From: Bacillota bacterium
GTDB taxonomy: Bacteria > Bacillota > Clostridia > Peptostreptococcales > Acidaminobacteraceae
Assembly: GCA_025210655.1 (NCBI GenBank)
Contig: JAOARG010000040.1
Location: 92,235 to 156,234 of the forward strand
Direction of reading: 5' to 3'
DNA: 64,000 bases
Part shown: positions 9,270-18,719 of the stretch, in pieces
Numbering within the stretch: position 1 is the first letter of the stretch
Layout of the letters: each line of letters opens with the position of its first letter
The notes under the pieces: model-generated
Databases searched by the model: none
The model's input: only the letters and a program-made list of their open reading frames with translations
What the model was told of the DNA's origin: nothing
Position numbers and translations under genes: made by a program

Positions 9270-11078
9270 TTGGGAATTCGCTATATTGAAAATATTTCTG
9301 AAGTCATAATGGAAAGAGTTAGCATTGTAGATGTTATAAACTCTTATGTTCAATTGAAACAAACAGGTAGGAATCATAAGGGACTGTGTCCTTTTCATAG
9401 CGAAAAGACCCCTTCGTTCGTAGTATCGGATGAAAAGCAGGTTTATCACTGCTTTGGATGTGGAGCAGCTGGAAACGTTATAGGTTTTATAATGAATATC
9501 GAGAATTTAGATTTCCTAGATGCGATTGAATTTATTTCTGAAAAGTATGGAATAGATCTAAATCAGTATAGGGTCGAAAGTAGTGGTCCTAAATCAGATG
9601 ATTTAAATACTTTGAAGGGTATTGTTAGGGAAACGGGTATATATTTTATTAGAAAGCTAAGGAGTGCTTCAAACCCCGGTGAGGATTATTTGTTGAAAAG
9701 AGGTTTGAAATCTGATATCATTAAAAAGTTCGGGCTTGGATATGTACCTGATGAATGGGAAGGACTTCTTAAATATTTGAAGTCAAAAGGATATAAGGAA
9801 TCGGACATAGAAAAGACTGGTTTAATTGTTAAAAGACAAAACTCCAATGGATATTATGACAGGTTTAGAAACAGAGTGATTTTTCCCATAATTGATGTTA
9901 GGGGAAAGGTTGTTGGTTTTGGTGGTAGAGTTCTTGACGACTCGGTTCCCAAATACATGAACTCAGTGGATAGTCCTGTATTTAATAAAAGTAGGATACT
10001 TTACAATCTTAATAATGCTAAAGATGTACTTAAAAAAGAAGGTAAGATAATACTTGTTGAGGGTTATATGGATGTTATTAGTCTGTATCAAGCTGGTATT
10101 ATGAATGCTGTTGCAAGTTTAGGTACTGCTCTTACTGAAGAGCACGGAAAAATACTCAGAAGATATACTGATGAAGTAGTATTTGCCTATGATTCTGACG
10201 AAGCCGGTGTGAAGGCTACGATTAGGGGAATTGAAATACTTTCAAAAGAAGATATGAAAATAAAGATTATTGATTTGGAAGATTTTAAGGATCCTGATGA
10301 GATGGTTAAATCAAAGGGAAGTGAGTATTTTCAGCAAAAGGTCAAGGATGCAGTGTCCCATACTGAGTTTAAGTTGAATTTGTTAAAAAAGGAATACAAC
10401 TTGGACAGCAGTGATGGTGTCATTGATTTTATAAAGGAATCAATGAATATTGTAAAGCCTATAAAAAGTCCTACTGAAAAAGATTATTTTATAAAATTGA
10501 TTTCAAAATATACTAATGTAGAAGTTGATATAGTAAGAAAAGAAGTATATGGGGATTTTTATAATAATAAAAAAGAAAATTCCTCTTATTATAATAAGGA
10601 CAAAAATTCTTATTATAATAGGAAAGAAAACAGGGAGATAGAAAAGGTTAAAAGCCGAAAAGTATCCCCAAGAAAAATTGTAGAAAGCAGATTGGTGTAT
10701 TTATCTCTTCAAGGGAGACAAAAATATCAAGCTGTTATCAAGGCTGTTGAAATTAATTCATTTAAGAATGAAAAACTGAAGAAAATAATGGGACAGCTGT
10801 CAGCTTATTATTCTTTACATGATGAATTTGATATCAGTAGTTTTGCTGATGATTCTGATATGGAATTATTAGAGGTAGCAAATTATTTGTTAAAAAATTC
10901 TTTTCCTATCGAGAACTTTTCAAATGAACTGGAAAACAATGTAGTACAGCTTGGAAAAATTTTATTATCTGAGAGAGAACGTGAATTGAAAGAAGAACTT
11001 GAAGCTATTACGGATAAGGAAAGAAGAAATGAAATACTAAAAGAGTTGTTTGCACTTGCAAAGAACCAAAAAAAATAG
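9270..11078 (+). CDS. dnaG: DNA primase
   Basis: 602 residues. Synthesises RNA primers at the replication fork. The N-terminal CHC2 zinc finger (CPFH near residue 41 and CFGCG near residue 62), the TOPRIM domain ([18 protein letters not shown]) and a C-terminal helicase-interacting region are present; an Asn/Tyr/Lys-rich low-complexity linker lies at about residues 430-455. Start is TTG at 9270 after GGGTGAT. It is followed by rpoD with only 16 bases between them, the macromolecular-synthesis operon layout. Confidence 0.97.
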   Translation: MGIRYIENISEVIMERVSIVDVINSYVQLKQTGRNHKGLCPFHSEKTPSFVVSDEKQVYHCFGCGAAGNVIGFIMNIENLDFLDAIEFISEKYGIDLNQYRVESSGPKSDDLNTLKGIVRETGIYFIRKLRSASNPGEDYLLKRGLKSDIIKKFGLGYVPDEWEGLLKYLKSKGYKESDIEKTGLIVKRQNSNGYYDRFRNRVIFPIIDVRGKVVGFGGRVLDDSVPKYMNSVDSPVFNKSRILYNLNNAKDVLKKEGKIILVEGYMDVISLYQAGIMNAVASLGTALTEEHGKILRRYTDEVVFAYDSDEAGVKATIRGIEILSKEDMKIKIIDLEDFKDPDEMVKSKGSEYFQQKVKDAVSHTEFKLNLLKKEYNLDSSDGVIDFIKESMNIVKPIKSPTEKDYFIKLISKYTNVEVDIVRKEVYGDFYNNKKENSSYYNKDKNSYYNRKENREIEKVKSRKVSPRKIVESRLVYLSLQGRQKYQAVIKAVEINSFKNEKLKKIMGQLSAYYSLHDEFDISSFADDSDMELLEVANYLLKNSFPIENFSNELENNVVQLGKILLSERERELKEELEAITDKERRNEILKELFALAKNQKK

Positions 11079-11094
11079 AAGGGAGGGAAGTCAA

Positions 11095-12201
11095 TTGAGT
11101 AAAAAGATCAATTCGGATCATTTAAGCGTAGTCAAGGATCTAATTGCAAAGGGTAAGAAAGACGGTCAATTGACATACAAAGATATTACTGATGCATTAG
11201 GTGAGATTGACATTGACAAGGAACAAATTGATGAAATATACGACTCGTTGACTTCTATGGGGATAGAAGTAGTTAATGATAGTGAAGACATCTTCGAAAT
11301 AGATGAGAAGGAAGTAAAGGTAGAGGAAGAGGAAGAAGAAGTAGAAATAGATCTTTCAATTCCAAAAGGAATAAGTATTGATGACCCTGTAAGAATGTAC
11401 TTAAAGGAAATCGGTAAAGTTCCACTACTTTCTGGTGAAGAGGAAATAAAACTTGCTCAAGCTATGGAAGAAGGTGACGAGTATGCAAAGCAAAAACTTT
11501 GTGAAGCAAACCTTCGTCTTGTTGTAAGTATCGCTAAAAGATATGTTGGTAGAGGTATGTTATTCCTTGATCTTATTCAGGAAGGTAACCTAGGTCTTAT
11601 TAAAGCAGTTGAGAAGTTTGACTGGAGAAAAGGTTACAAGTTTTCTACTTACGCAACATGGTGGATAAGACAGGCTATTACTAGAGCTATTGCTGACCAA
11701 GCAAGAACGATTAGAATACCTGTTCATATGGTAGAAACAATTAACAAGCTTGTTAGAATTTCTAGACAACTTCTTCAGGAACTTGGTAGAGAGCCAAAGC
11801 CAGAAGAAATTGCTAAGGAAATGGATATGCCTGTTGAAAAGGTAAGGGAGATTCTTAAAATTGCTCTTGAGCCAGTAAGTTTAGAGACACCGATTGGTGA
11901 AGAGGAAGATTCACATCTTGGTGATTTCATACCTGATAATGATGCTCCAGCACCAGCGGATGCAGCTGCATTCTCAATGCTTAAGGAACAACTTATCGAG
12001 GTTCTTGATACTCTTACTCCAAGGGAGCAAAAGGTTCTTAAGTTGAGATTTGGTCTTGAAGACGGAAGAGCTAGAACTCTTGAAGAAGTAGGTAAGAGAT
12101 TTGAAGTAACTAGAGAGAGAATCAGACAGATTGAAGCCAAGGCCCTTAGAAAGCTTAAGCATCCAAGTAGAAGCAAAAAGCTTAAGGACTATCTTGAATA
12201 G
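11095..12201 (+). CDS. rpoD: RNA polymerase primary sigma factor (sigma-70/SigA)
   Basis: 368 residues, typical of Firmicutes SigA. A region 1.1-like N-terminus is followed by an acidic linker (Glu-rich around residues 75-85), region 1.2/2 ([36 protein letters not shown]), region 3 and region 4 ([20 protein letters not shown]). Start is TTG at 11095, placed after GGGAGG at 11082-11087; an ATG at 11050 inside dnaG lacks a ribosome site. Promoters in this window (for example TTGAAA-17-TATAAT at 34 kb) fit recognition by this factor. Confidence 0.98.
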   Translation: MSKKINSDHLSVVKDLIAKGKKDGQLTYKDITDALGEIDIDKEQIDEIYDSLTSMGIEVVNDSEDIFEIDEKEVKVEEEEEEVEIDLSIPKGISIDDPVRMYLKEIGKVPLLSGEEEIKLAQAMEEGDEYAKQKLCEANLRLVVSIAKRYVGRGMLFLDLIQEGNLGLIKAVEKFDWRKGYKFSTYATWWIRQAITRAIADQARTIRIPVHMVETINKLVRISRQLLQELGREPKPEEIAKEMDMPVEKVREILKIALEPVSLETPIGEEEDSHLGDFIPDNDAPAPADAAAFSMLKEQLIEVLDTLTPREQKVLKLRFGLEDGRARTLEEVGKRFEVTRERIRQIEAKALRKLKHPSRSKKLKDYLE

Positions 12202-12218
12202 AATATAGAATTAGAAAT

Positions 12219-12254
12219 TAAACACCTTGGAGTAATAAATTCAAGGTGTTTTTC
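12219..12254 (+). terminator. Intrinsic terminator after rpoD
   Basis: Stem AACACCTTG (12221-12229) / CAAGGTGTT (12242-12250) with T tail. Confidence 0.9.
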
Positions 12255-12278
12255 TTAATATAGACTGAGGTGAATGAA

Positions 12279-12971
12279 ATGAAACTTACAAAAAGATTAG
12301 AGGTAATAGCTGACTTAGTTGATAGGAATGCAGTATTAGCTGATATAGGAAGCGATCATGGATACCTTCCTGTATATCTTGTTGAGAAAAAAATAATAAA
12401 TAGGGCAATAGCATCAGATGTAAATCAAGGACCAGTAGATAATGCTATTAGCACTGTAAAGCAATATAAAATGGAAAATGAAGTAGAAGTAAGACTAGGT
12501 AGTGGATTAAACACTTTAAGTATGGATGATAAAATTGATACAGTAGTTATTGCAGGTATGGGAGGAAATCTTATATCACAGCTTTTAGAAGATGAAAAAG
12601 AACTTGCTAGAAGCGTAAAGAAACTAATACTTCAACCAATGACAACTAAGATAGAACTTAGAAAGTATCTTCTAAACAATGGCTATACAATAGTTGAAGA
12701 AAAAATAGCCATAGAAGGAGAAAAAATCTATGAGATAATTGTTGCTGAAGTTGGAGAGGGTGAACTTTGGGACGAAGTATACTATGATATAGGGAAAAGA
12801 TTTGATACCCAAAGTGAAGAGTATGCTACTTTTATAAGTGAGAAGTTAAAGAAGTATAAAAATATTGTTTCAAAGATAGAGTCTAAAGGTGGAGATTCTT
12901 CTAAGGAGAAGCTGGAGAAAGTTAAAAATGATATTAGAGTTATTGAAGAAATAATATCTCATATAGATTAA
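12279..12971 (+). CDS. trmK: tRNA (adenine-22-N1)-methyltransferase
   Basis: 230 residues. SAM-dependent methylation of A22 in tRNA. The SAM-binding motif ADIGSDHGYLPVYLV and the later AGMGGNLI motif are typical of TrmK. The start at ATG 12279 follows GAGGTG; the GTG at 12270 is part of that site. A coiled C-terminal tail (about residues 185-230) is family-typical. It is in the usual position between rpoD and the Nif3-like gene, 24 bases upstream of it. Confidence 0.94.
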   Translation: MKLTKRLEVIADLVDRNAVLADIGSDHGYLPVYLVEKKIINRAIASDVNQGPVDNAISTVKQYKMENEVEVRLGSGLNTLSMDDKIDTVVIAGMGGNLISQLLEDEKELARSVKKLILQPMTTKIELRKYLLNNGYTIVEEKIAIEGEKIYEIIVAEVGEGELWDEVYYDIGKRFDTQSEEYATFISEKLKKYKNIVSKIESKGGDSSKEKLEKVKNDIRVIEEIISHID

Positions 12972-12995
12972 AAAATATATAAAGGGAGTGGTAAA

Positions 12996-14111
12996 ATGAT
13001 AGTTAATTCTAAAAAAGTAGTTAAGATCCTAGATGGAATGTTTCCAGAAAGACTTGCCTATGATTGGGACAACGTTGGTTTCCAAGTTGGTGATATGAAC
13101 CATCAGATTAGAAAAATACTCCTTGCATTAGAGCTGAACAGAGAGGTATTAGATGAGGCAATAGAAAATAATATTGATCTAATAATTACCCATCATCCCT
13201 TTATTTTCAAAGGAATAAAAAAAGTTGTTTCCAGTGATTATACAGGTGGAATACTTATGGATATGATAAAAAACAACATATCCCTATATGTTTCCCATAC
13301 TAATATGGATATAGCCAGTGGTGGAACTAATGATTATCTTGCAAAGCTTCTAGAAGTAAGAAATCTTAAGAATATTGAAAAAACATATAGTAAAACTTAC
13401 TATAAAATAGTAGTTTATATACCAGAAGAAAACCTTGATGAGTTCAGGGGGAAAATCTTGGCAAGTGGAGTTGGCACTATAGGTAATTATGACAGTTGTA
13501 GCTTTTCTTCCAGTGGAGTTGGAACTTTTAGGCCCCTGGAGAATTCTAATCCCTATCTGGGAAAACAAGGTGAAATGGAGTATGTAAAAGAGTATAAGTT
13601 TGAATTTATGGCTGGTCAAGATCAGTTGAATTCAGTAGTAGATAAAATAAAAAAATATCATCCCTATGAAGAAGTTGCAATAGATATTATTAAAATTGAA
13701 AATGAAATGGAGACACTTGGATTAGGACGTTATGGTGACCTTGAAAATATGTCTTTAAAGGACTTAGGACTAAGAGTAAAAGAAGTTCTAGGACTTGAGG
13801 GGGTAAATGTAGTAGGTGATTTAGATAAGCCTATAAGAAAAGTTGCTATTTGTTCTGGTGCGGGTTCTGACTTAATCAAAAGGGCAAAGTCCTTAAAATG
13901 TGATGTGTTGATTACTGGAGACCTTAAATACCACGAGGCACAGGATGCCGTAAATATGGGTATGGCAGTAATTGATGGTGGACACTATGGTACAGAGAAT
14001 ATATATATGGAAGAGTTGAAAAAGAAACTGTCAAATATTATAGAAGAAAAGGATTATAATCTTAAAGTTTATGTATCAAGTAAAAATATTAATCCAATGA
14101 AACTTCTATAA
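12996..14111 (+). CDS. yqfO: Nif3-like dinuclear metal centre protein (YqfO)
   Basis: 371 residues, the long Firmicutes form with a CutA-like insert of about 100 residues between the two Nif3 halves (insert roughly residues 130-230). Metal-binding residues are visible in LIITHHPFIFKG, SHTNMD and the C-terminal GDLKYHEAQDA and IDGGHYGTE. The biological role of the family is unresolved (GTP cyclohydrolase type 1-like fold). It forms a unit with trmK, and rnpB follows. Confidence 0.93.
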   Translation: MIVNSKKVVKILDGMFPERLAYDWDNVGFQVGDMNHQIRKILLALELNREVLDEAIENNIDLIITHHPFIFKGIKKVVSSDYTGGILMDMIKNNISLYVSHTNMDIASGGTNDYLAKLLEVRNLKNIEKTYSKTYYKIVVYIPEENLDEFRGKILASGVGTIGNYDSCSFSSSGVGTFRPLENSNPYLGKQGEMEYVKEYKFEFMAGQDQLNSVVDKIKKYHPYEEVAIDIIKIENEMETLGLGRYGDLENMSLKDLGLRVKEVLGLEGVNVVGDLDKPIRKVAICSGAGSDLIKRAKSLKCDVLITGDLKYHEAQDAVNMGMAVIDGGHYGTENIYMEELKKKLSNIIEEKDYNLKVYVSSKNINPMKLL

Positions 14112-14148
14112 AATAAGTAACTTCAATAGTTTCTATATAATATTATAC

Positions 14149-14177
14149 TTGAAATATTTGATCAAATGTTGTAAACT
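14149..14177 (+). promoter_or_regulatory. Promoter of rnpB
   Basis: TTGAAA (14149-14154), 17-base spacer, TAAACT (14172-14177); the RNA begins a few bases later at the first strand of helix P1. Confidence 0.7.
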
Positions 14178-14181
14178 ATAT

Positions 14182-14536
14182 AAGTCTGATGACTTAGCCA
14201 GACAATCGCGTGTAAGAAATTATACGAGGAAAGTCCGGGCTCCAAAGAGCAGGGTGCTGGGTAACTCCCAGTGGAGGCGACTCTAAGGATAGTGCAATAG
14301 AAAGATACCGCCAGATTTATTCTGGTAAGGGTGGAATGGTGAGGTAAGAGCTCACCAGCGTATAGGTGACTATATGGCTCTGTAAACCCCATCTGGAGCA
14401 AGACCAAGTAGGGAATCAAAAAGGCGGTTGCTCGCTGTCTTCCCGGAGGTAGGTCGCTTGAGTCTAAGGGTAACCTTAGGCCTAGATAGATGATTGTCTA
14501 ATACAGAACCCGGCTTATAGGTTATGTCGCAGACTT
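14182..14536 (+). ncRNA. rnpB: RNase P RNA, type A (3' end contributed by the integrated element)
   Basis: The catalytic RNA of RNase P, which matures tRNA 5' ends. Conserved cores are recognisable in order: GAGGAAAGTCCGGGCTCC, CAGGGTGCTGGGTAACTCCC, AAAGATACCGCC, GGTGAGGTAAGAGCTCACC, GACCAAGTAGGGAATC, CCCGGAGGTAGGTCGC, TAGATAGATGATTGTC and TACAGAACCCGGCTTATAG. The layout is type A, as in Clostridia. Helix P1 is AAGTCTGATGAC at 14182-14193 pairing with GTCGCAGACTT at 14526-14536. The last 12 or so bases lie beyond the 18-bp att repeat and so appear to come from the inserted element. Confidence 0.96.
14507..14524. other. Left attachment site (att) of the rnpB-targeting element
   Basis: The 18-bp sequence aacccggcttataggtta inside the 3' end of rnpB is repeated exactly and in the same orientation at 31894-31911. 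The sequences diverge on both sides, as expected for the two ends of a site-specifically integrated element. Confidence 0.88.
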
Positions 14537-14552
14537 CTATTGAAACCATTGA

Positions 14553-14584
14553 AAACACTACATTTATTTGTGGTGTTTTTTTTG
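14553..14584 (+). terminator. Terminator supplied by the element for rnpB
   Basis: Stem ACACTAC (14555-14561) / GTGGTGT (14570-14576, with a G-T pair) followed by eight or nine T. It lies on the element side of the left att site, so it replaces the original rnpB terminator now found at 31933-31962. Confidence 0.85.
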
Positions 14585-14895
14585 TTATGTAGTGCTGAAA
14601 TAAATTTGTAATCAAATGATATCACTAAAATTTATTTATGTCCAGTTAGAGGGTACAAAAATACTTATATAAGATCCCCAGATAAAAAGAAAATCAATTG
14701 TTGGATATATAGATAGTATTATAAGTTTATAAACATATAGAGTATAAACCACATATTAAGTGTGATTTATACTCTGATTAGAAAGCACCTATTTTTTTAT
14801 TATTAGATAAGTAATAAATAAGTATTATTTATGTAATTTTTAAATCTACTTCTATGTTGTAAGTTTTATATAGTTGACTTTATTTAATGAAATCC
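14585..14895. other. Non-coding left end of the element
   Basis: No gene seen. It contains two inverted repeats: AAATAAATTT (14598-14607) with AAATTTATTT near 14628-14637, and a stronger 15-bp pair with one mismatch, AGAGTATAAACCACA (14739-14753) / TGTGATTTATACTCT (14761-14775). These could be recombinase arm sites or transcription stops for rightward readthrough from rnpB. Confidence 0.5.
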
Positions 14896-15927
14896 TTAAA
14901 AAGGTAATTCTTTTTGAAGTTTAGAAATTAAAAGGTCGGATTTTTTACTCTCTCTTATGGATTTATTTTTTGCTTTAATATCTTCTTTTGCTTTGACATA
15001 ATATAATTTTTCTTTATTTTTTCTAGAATTTTCAATTTCTTCGAGTAGTTTTTCTAGTCTAAGCCTTTCAGTGTGAGTAATATGGTATTGTTCTAATAGT
15101 TCTTTTTCTGTAGTAAGTAATTCACGGATTATTTCAATAGCTTTTTTTGTATATCTTTCATAGTTTGTTTTATAGTTGATATCAGAAGTTATTTCTATTT
15201 CAGAATATATCATATCCCTAATAAAGGGTATATTATCGTTTTTACGGGATTTAATATTTATATTAAAATAAGTAGAGGACTTGTTTTTTCTTTGAATATC
15301 TAGCTCTATGAATAAGTCAGTATTGTAATTGATTTGTATTATAGCATTATCTAAGACTTTTCTTTTAAAATCACTTAATTTGTTATAAGATTTTACATTA
15401 CTTATATTAAGTTTGTTTTTTAAGGTGTCTATTTTTATTGTGAGTGTATACTTAGATTTAGTTAATTTCATATGTTGGTAGCTTTTGAAATATTCATAGA
15501 GAACAATAGCATATTTACTTTTCAAGTTTGTGATATTTTCGAATGAAAAGGAAGTGAAATTTTCTTCTTGATTCAATAAATGTTCATTTAAAAAGTCAGA
15601 AAGTTGAATTTTGTATGATAAATTATCACTAGTTTCTAAGCTTTCGATAAATTTAATCGGATTAGTATCGCTATTATTATAAAGGATGATGTCTTTCTTT
15701 TTAAGACTGGTTAAGGCGTTTCTAATATTCCTATAGTTTTTTCCAGATGATTCGATATTGAGTGCACTTGTAATATCTTTAAGTAATATGAAAATTATTA
15801 AGTCAGATTTTCCTTTTGAGATCCTACTAATAATGTATAAGGAAACTTTAAGCTCTATTTCGGAATAAGTATTTATGGTGTTTCTAATTAATTCATTTGA
15901 TTTTATAACAGTATAATACTGTGTCAT
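14896..15927 (-). CDS. Plasmid-type replication initiator (Rep_3 / RepB family)
   Basis: 343 residues. The opening (VIKSNELIRNTINTYSEIEL) and the following paired winged-helix pattern, in which the second domain (about residues 120-235) begins near KSKYAIVLYEYFKSYQHMKL, match the initiator replication protein family that opens iteron-type plasmid origins. The C-terminal third is Lys/Glu-rich and less conserved. A ribosome site (GAGGTGG) precedes the ATG. It lies downstream of a tyrosine recombinase gene on the same strand with a 106-bp gap containing a hairpin. A plasmid initiator inside an rnpB-integrated element suggests that the excised form could replicate, or did once. Confidence 0.82.
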   Translation of the reverse strand: MTQYYTVIKSNELIRNTINTYSEIELKVSLYIISRISKGKSDLIIFILLKDITSALNIESSGKNYRNIRNALTSLKKKDIILYNNSDTNPIKFIESLETSDNLSYKIQLSDFLNEHLLNQEENFTSFSFENITNLKSKYAIVLYEYFKSYQHMKLTKSKYTLTIKIDTLKNKLNISNVKSYNKLSDFKRKVLDNAIIQINYNTDLFIELDIQRKNKSSTYFNINIKSRKNDNIPFIRDMIYSEIEITSDINYKTNYERYTKKAIEIIRELLTTEKELLEQYHITHTERLRLEKLLEEIENSRKNKEKLYYVKAKEDIKAKNKSIRESKKSDLLISKLQKELPF

Positions 15928-15974
15928 ATAACCACCTCGTATTTTTATAATTTAATAAGATTTTGTGGAATTTT

Positions 15975-15999
15975 GGAAAGCTATTAAACATAGCTTTCC
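15975..15999. repeat. Hairpin between recombinase and initiator genes
   Basis: Ten-bp perfect stem GGAAAGCTAT (15975-15984) / ATAGCTTTCC (15990-15999), 5-base loop. The T tail is short on the leftward strand, so it may be an attenuator or weak terminator between the two genes. Confidence 0.6.
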
Positions 16000-16033
16000 T
16001 TTTATCCTATGTATTGAGTACTTTAAATATGTG

Positions 16034-17056
16034 TTAGTATTCTAAACTATTTAGTAATTCTCTGGAATCATCAACTGTAAGGTTAATATAGTTCCTATAT
16101 GCTTTGCCATCAGCATGATTTGTTAACTTTACTATTTTGTTCATTGGGAATCCTTTATGAGTCAAATTTGTAATTAGGGAATGTCTAAAGATACTTGAAC
16201 TTGCAGTAAAATCAATTTCATTATCATATTTTTTTAAAATATCTGAAGTTCTTCTTTTGATTTGTGAAATAGATAGTCTTTCGCTTTGTCTTGATGAAAA
16301 TAGATATTCCGATTTTCTGTTTCTGTATTCATATAGTTCTAATAAGCAGTTCTCAACTTTATCAATTAAAGGAACATAATAGTACTCCTTCTTTTTCACA
16401 TCGAAGATATGAATGGTTTTTCCATGATAATCTATATCAGACCATTTTAAATAATATAATGATGATACTCTTACACCGTAATACATTAACATTTTCATTA
16501 TTGCTTTATCTCTAAATCTATTTAAACCTTTCAAGTCGTCTAATATTTCATTTAACTTTTGTAAATGTTTTATATTGAGATAATTGATTCTAGGTTTAAC
16601 AGGAAGCTTTTTAAAATTAGTTAAGATGAATTCTTCCTCAATTAACTTGTTTTTTATACAAAATTTATGAAAACTTTGTAAAGCAAACATTTTTCGATTA
16701 ATAGTTGCACCAGAGAGTCCAAAATTATGGAATTTATCCATAAGCATTCTCCTATATTCAGCTATGTGTCTAGGTGAGATTTTATCTAGATATACGAGAC
16801 TATAATTTGAATGTAAATATTCTTCAAGTTGATCTAAATCCTTTTTGTAAGAAGACCTAGTTGATTCAGTTTTTCCTGAAGTGTAGCAGTCGTTGATAAA
16901 GCATTTTATAGCTTTTTTGATTGTTATTCTAGTTATTTCATCGTTAATGTTTGTTTCTACTATCTGATCCATTTGTTTAGTTATTGCTTTTTCTAGAGTT
17001 TTTTCTAATTTTTCCTCTAAAATTTTTTCTAATAGTATATCGATGTTTGTTTTCAT
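16034..17056 (-). CDS. Tyrosine recombinase/integrase, partly degenerate active site
   Basis: 340 residues. An N-terminal Glu/Lys-rich coiled segment (residues 5-45) precedes a SAM-like core-binding domain (about 50-165) and a catalytic domain. Seen: first Arg in YYGVRVSSLYYLKW, the Lys in the beta-turn region VKKKEYYYVP, Arg in SSIFRHSLI, His in LTNHADG and Tyr in YRNYINL. The histidine that normally opens the HxxR box appears to be Ser (SIFR). Tolerated substitutions are known at some positions in the family, so activity cannot be excluded. The gene is in line with the initiator gene downstream. Confidence 0.85.
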   Translation of the reverse strand: MKTNIDILLEKILEEKLEKTLEKAITKQMDQIVETNINDEITRITIKKAIKCFINDCYTSGKTESTRSSYKKDLDQLEEYLHSNYSLVYLDKISPRHIAEYRRMLMDKFHNFGLSGATINRKMFALQSFHKFCIKNKLIEEEFILTNFKKLPVKPRINYLNIKHLQKLNEILDDLKGLNRFRDKAIMKMLMYYGVRVSSLYYLKWSDIDYHGKTIHIFDVKKKEYYYVPLIDKVENCLLELYEYRNRKSEYLFSSRQSERLSISQIKRRTSDILKKYDNEIDFTASSSIFRHSLITNLTHKGFPMNKIVKLTNHADGKAYRNYINLTVDDSRELLNSLEY

Positions 17057-17174
17057 TTTTAATCGCTCCTTAAATTTTATTTTTATTAAGCAGCTGCTTT
17101 TACCACCATGGTTAATAGGAATTATTCAATATTTTTTTTTGTTTTACTATACCAAATTTCGAAAAACTGAATTA

Positions 17175-17218
17175 TTTACATTCTGTTTACAATTTATTAA
17201 CATTGAATTTACAATTGT
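17175..17218. repeat. Four tandem 11-bp iteron-like repeats
   Basis: TTTACA occurs at 17175, 17186 and 17208, with TTAACA at 17197: four units exactly 11 bp apart (TTTACATTCTG, TTTACAATTTA, TTAACATTGAA, TTTACAATTGT). One-turn phasing puts the motif on one face of the helix, as in initiator iterons or cooperative repressor/recombinase sites. It lies about 120 bp upstream of the recombinase-initiator gene pair. Confidence 0.6.
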
Positions 17219-17297
17219 ATGAAATTGCAGGACTAATTTACTATAGATTAATCAATTTTTTTTAGTGAATGAAAGTATATTTACTGTTTCGTAACAT

Positions 17298-17326
17298 AAA
17301 AAGACTTAGGAAATTTATCCTAAGTC
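17298..17326 (-). terminator. Hairpin with T tail on the minus strand
   Basis: GACTTAGGA (17303-17311) / TCCTAAGTC (17318-17326), nine bp. The A run at 17298-17302 gives a T tail when read leftward. No leftward gene lies directly upstream, so it may insulate the recombinase promoter region or terminate an unseen transcript. Confidence 0.6.
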
Positions 17327-17710
17327 AAATTTTTAATACTATTTTGGACTAATATTTATTAAAATAAATTATTTATTTAAAATAGAACTTATATACTATC
17401 AATTATTATTTTCGAATGAGAAGAGTATTTCTTTTTTATCTGGAGATCTTTTATTATATTTAATAATATATTTCTGTTCTATAACTAAGAAACTATCGTA
17501 AGATTGAATCTTAGACATGTATTGCTGTTGAAATTAATATAAAAAGTATACTTTTAATAATTATGGATGCCTTTTTGGTAATAATAGTTACAATTATTGA
17601 TGATTAATAGGAAAAGTTGTAAATAATCATTAAGGATAGTATTCTATAAGAGAAAGTTATCTTTTTTAATTACATAGTTGAATATATTATTAATAAAGTA
17701 GGAGGTTGAA

Positions 17711-18669
17711 ATGATATTTCATTATACAGATGATGATAATTTTGTTAGGATACTAAAAAATGGAGAATTATATCTTACTAGAAGTACTAGTTCAAATGAT
17801 TTAATGGATACAGTGTACATATCTAAGTTGCTTATGGATAATGCTGAGGATATATTCGGAGATATTATATCTAATAAAATTATTCAAAAAGATAAATTTA
17901 ATGAAAAAATTTTTTCGCGGTTAGTTGTAGATATTTTTAGAAAATTTATGAATGATATCATTTCTAATAATTCTAATGAAGAGAGAACCAATAAGTGCTT
18001 TGTAATTTGTTTTACGGATAAACCAGATAGTAGATTCTTGTGGGAAGCATATGCAAAAGATATGGGGGTTTCAATTGGAGTTGAGAAAGAGGATTTAGAA
18101 AAATATATTCATGATAAACACGCTTATATTAGTAAGAATCTTATAGATATGAAATTTTCTAAGGTTATTTATGATGAGAAAGAACAACTGAATAAGTTAA
18201 GAAAATTATCAAAGAAAATATTTAATAAACACTATAAAGATATCGAAGAATTGTCTTCAGCTAGCAAGATAGTAACATTTGATTGGATTTCTGAGTTCGA
18301 TGGTGAAATTACAAAAGTAAACTCTCAGACCAAACAAATTACTATAAGGCAATGGGTTGTTGATTTTATGGAGGAGTATAATATTGAGTTATTAAAATTA
18401 GCTCCATTTATTAAACATCCATATTGGAAAGAAGAACGAGAGTATAGACTGTGTGTATACAGACCTTTGAGAAGTGAAGTCTTAAATGACTTGTGTTATT
18501 ATAAAAGAAAAGATACAGGAAAAAAAGTTCATTATATGAGTGTTCCTTTTGAGAAATCTTTAATAAAAAAATAGTAATTGGACCAAGATCAAATTTTGAT
18601 AGAACAGATTTAATCTATTCAAAAACTAATGTTGTAGAATCTATAGGTAGAGGGGTAAAGAAGTACTAA
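17711..18669 (+). CDS. DUF2971 family protein, read in two frames across an A7 tract
   Basis: Zero frame runs from ATG 17711 (after AGGAGG) to TAG 18572-18574, 287 residues. DUF2971 features: an opening FHYTDDDNFVRILKNGELYL, CFTDKPDSRFLWEAYAKDMG and EEREYRLCVYRP. The family's conserved C-terminal IxxGP segment is absent from the zero frame but appears immediately after the stop in the -1 frame (IVIGPRSN...VKKY, 32 more residues, ending 18669). The junction is ATA AAA AAA TAG, a classic A-AAA-AAA slippery heptamer followed by a stop. Either a one-base deletion has truncated the gene, or slippage restores full length. DUF2971 proteins are frequent near phage-defence genes; their biochemical role is not settled. 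Confidence 0.82.
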
Positions 18670-18682
18670 TAAATTAAGCAAT

Positions 18683-18719
18683 AAAAAAGACTAGAGCTCA
18701 TGTGGCACTAGTCTTTTTT
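18683..18719 (+). terminator. Intrinsic terminator after the DUF2971 gene
   Basis: Stem AAAAAAGACTAG / CTAGTCTTTTTT (12 bp) with T tail. It lies just beyond the end of the -1 frame extension, consistent with 18669 being the ancestral gene end. Confidence 0.92.

Larger units (their letters stand above)
17057..17710. other. AT-rich non-coding interval, possible origin/control region
   Basis: No gene seen in about 650 bases. The segment near the recombinase start holds the 11-bp-periodic TTTACA array (17175-17218) and a hairpin at 17303-17326; the remainder up to the ribosome site of the DUF2971 gene is low-complexity AT with no clear signals. Confidence 0.5.

Noticed and set aside
11775..12176. 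133-residue open frame antisense to rpoD
   Set aside because: Shadow of the conserved sigma factor gene, with Ser/Leu-rich antisense composition.
14162..14615. Two open frames on the minus strand across rnpB
   Set aside because: They overlap the highly conserved RNase P RNA and have no ribosome sites; they are shadows.
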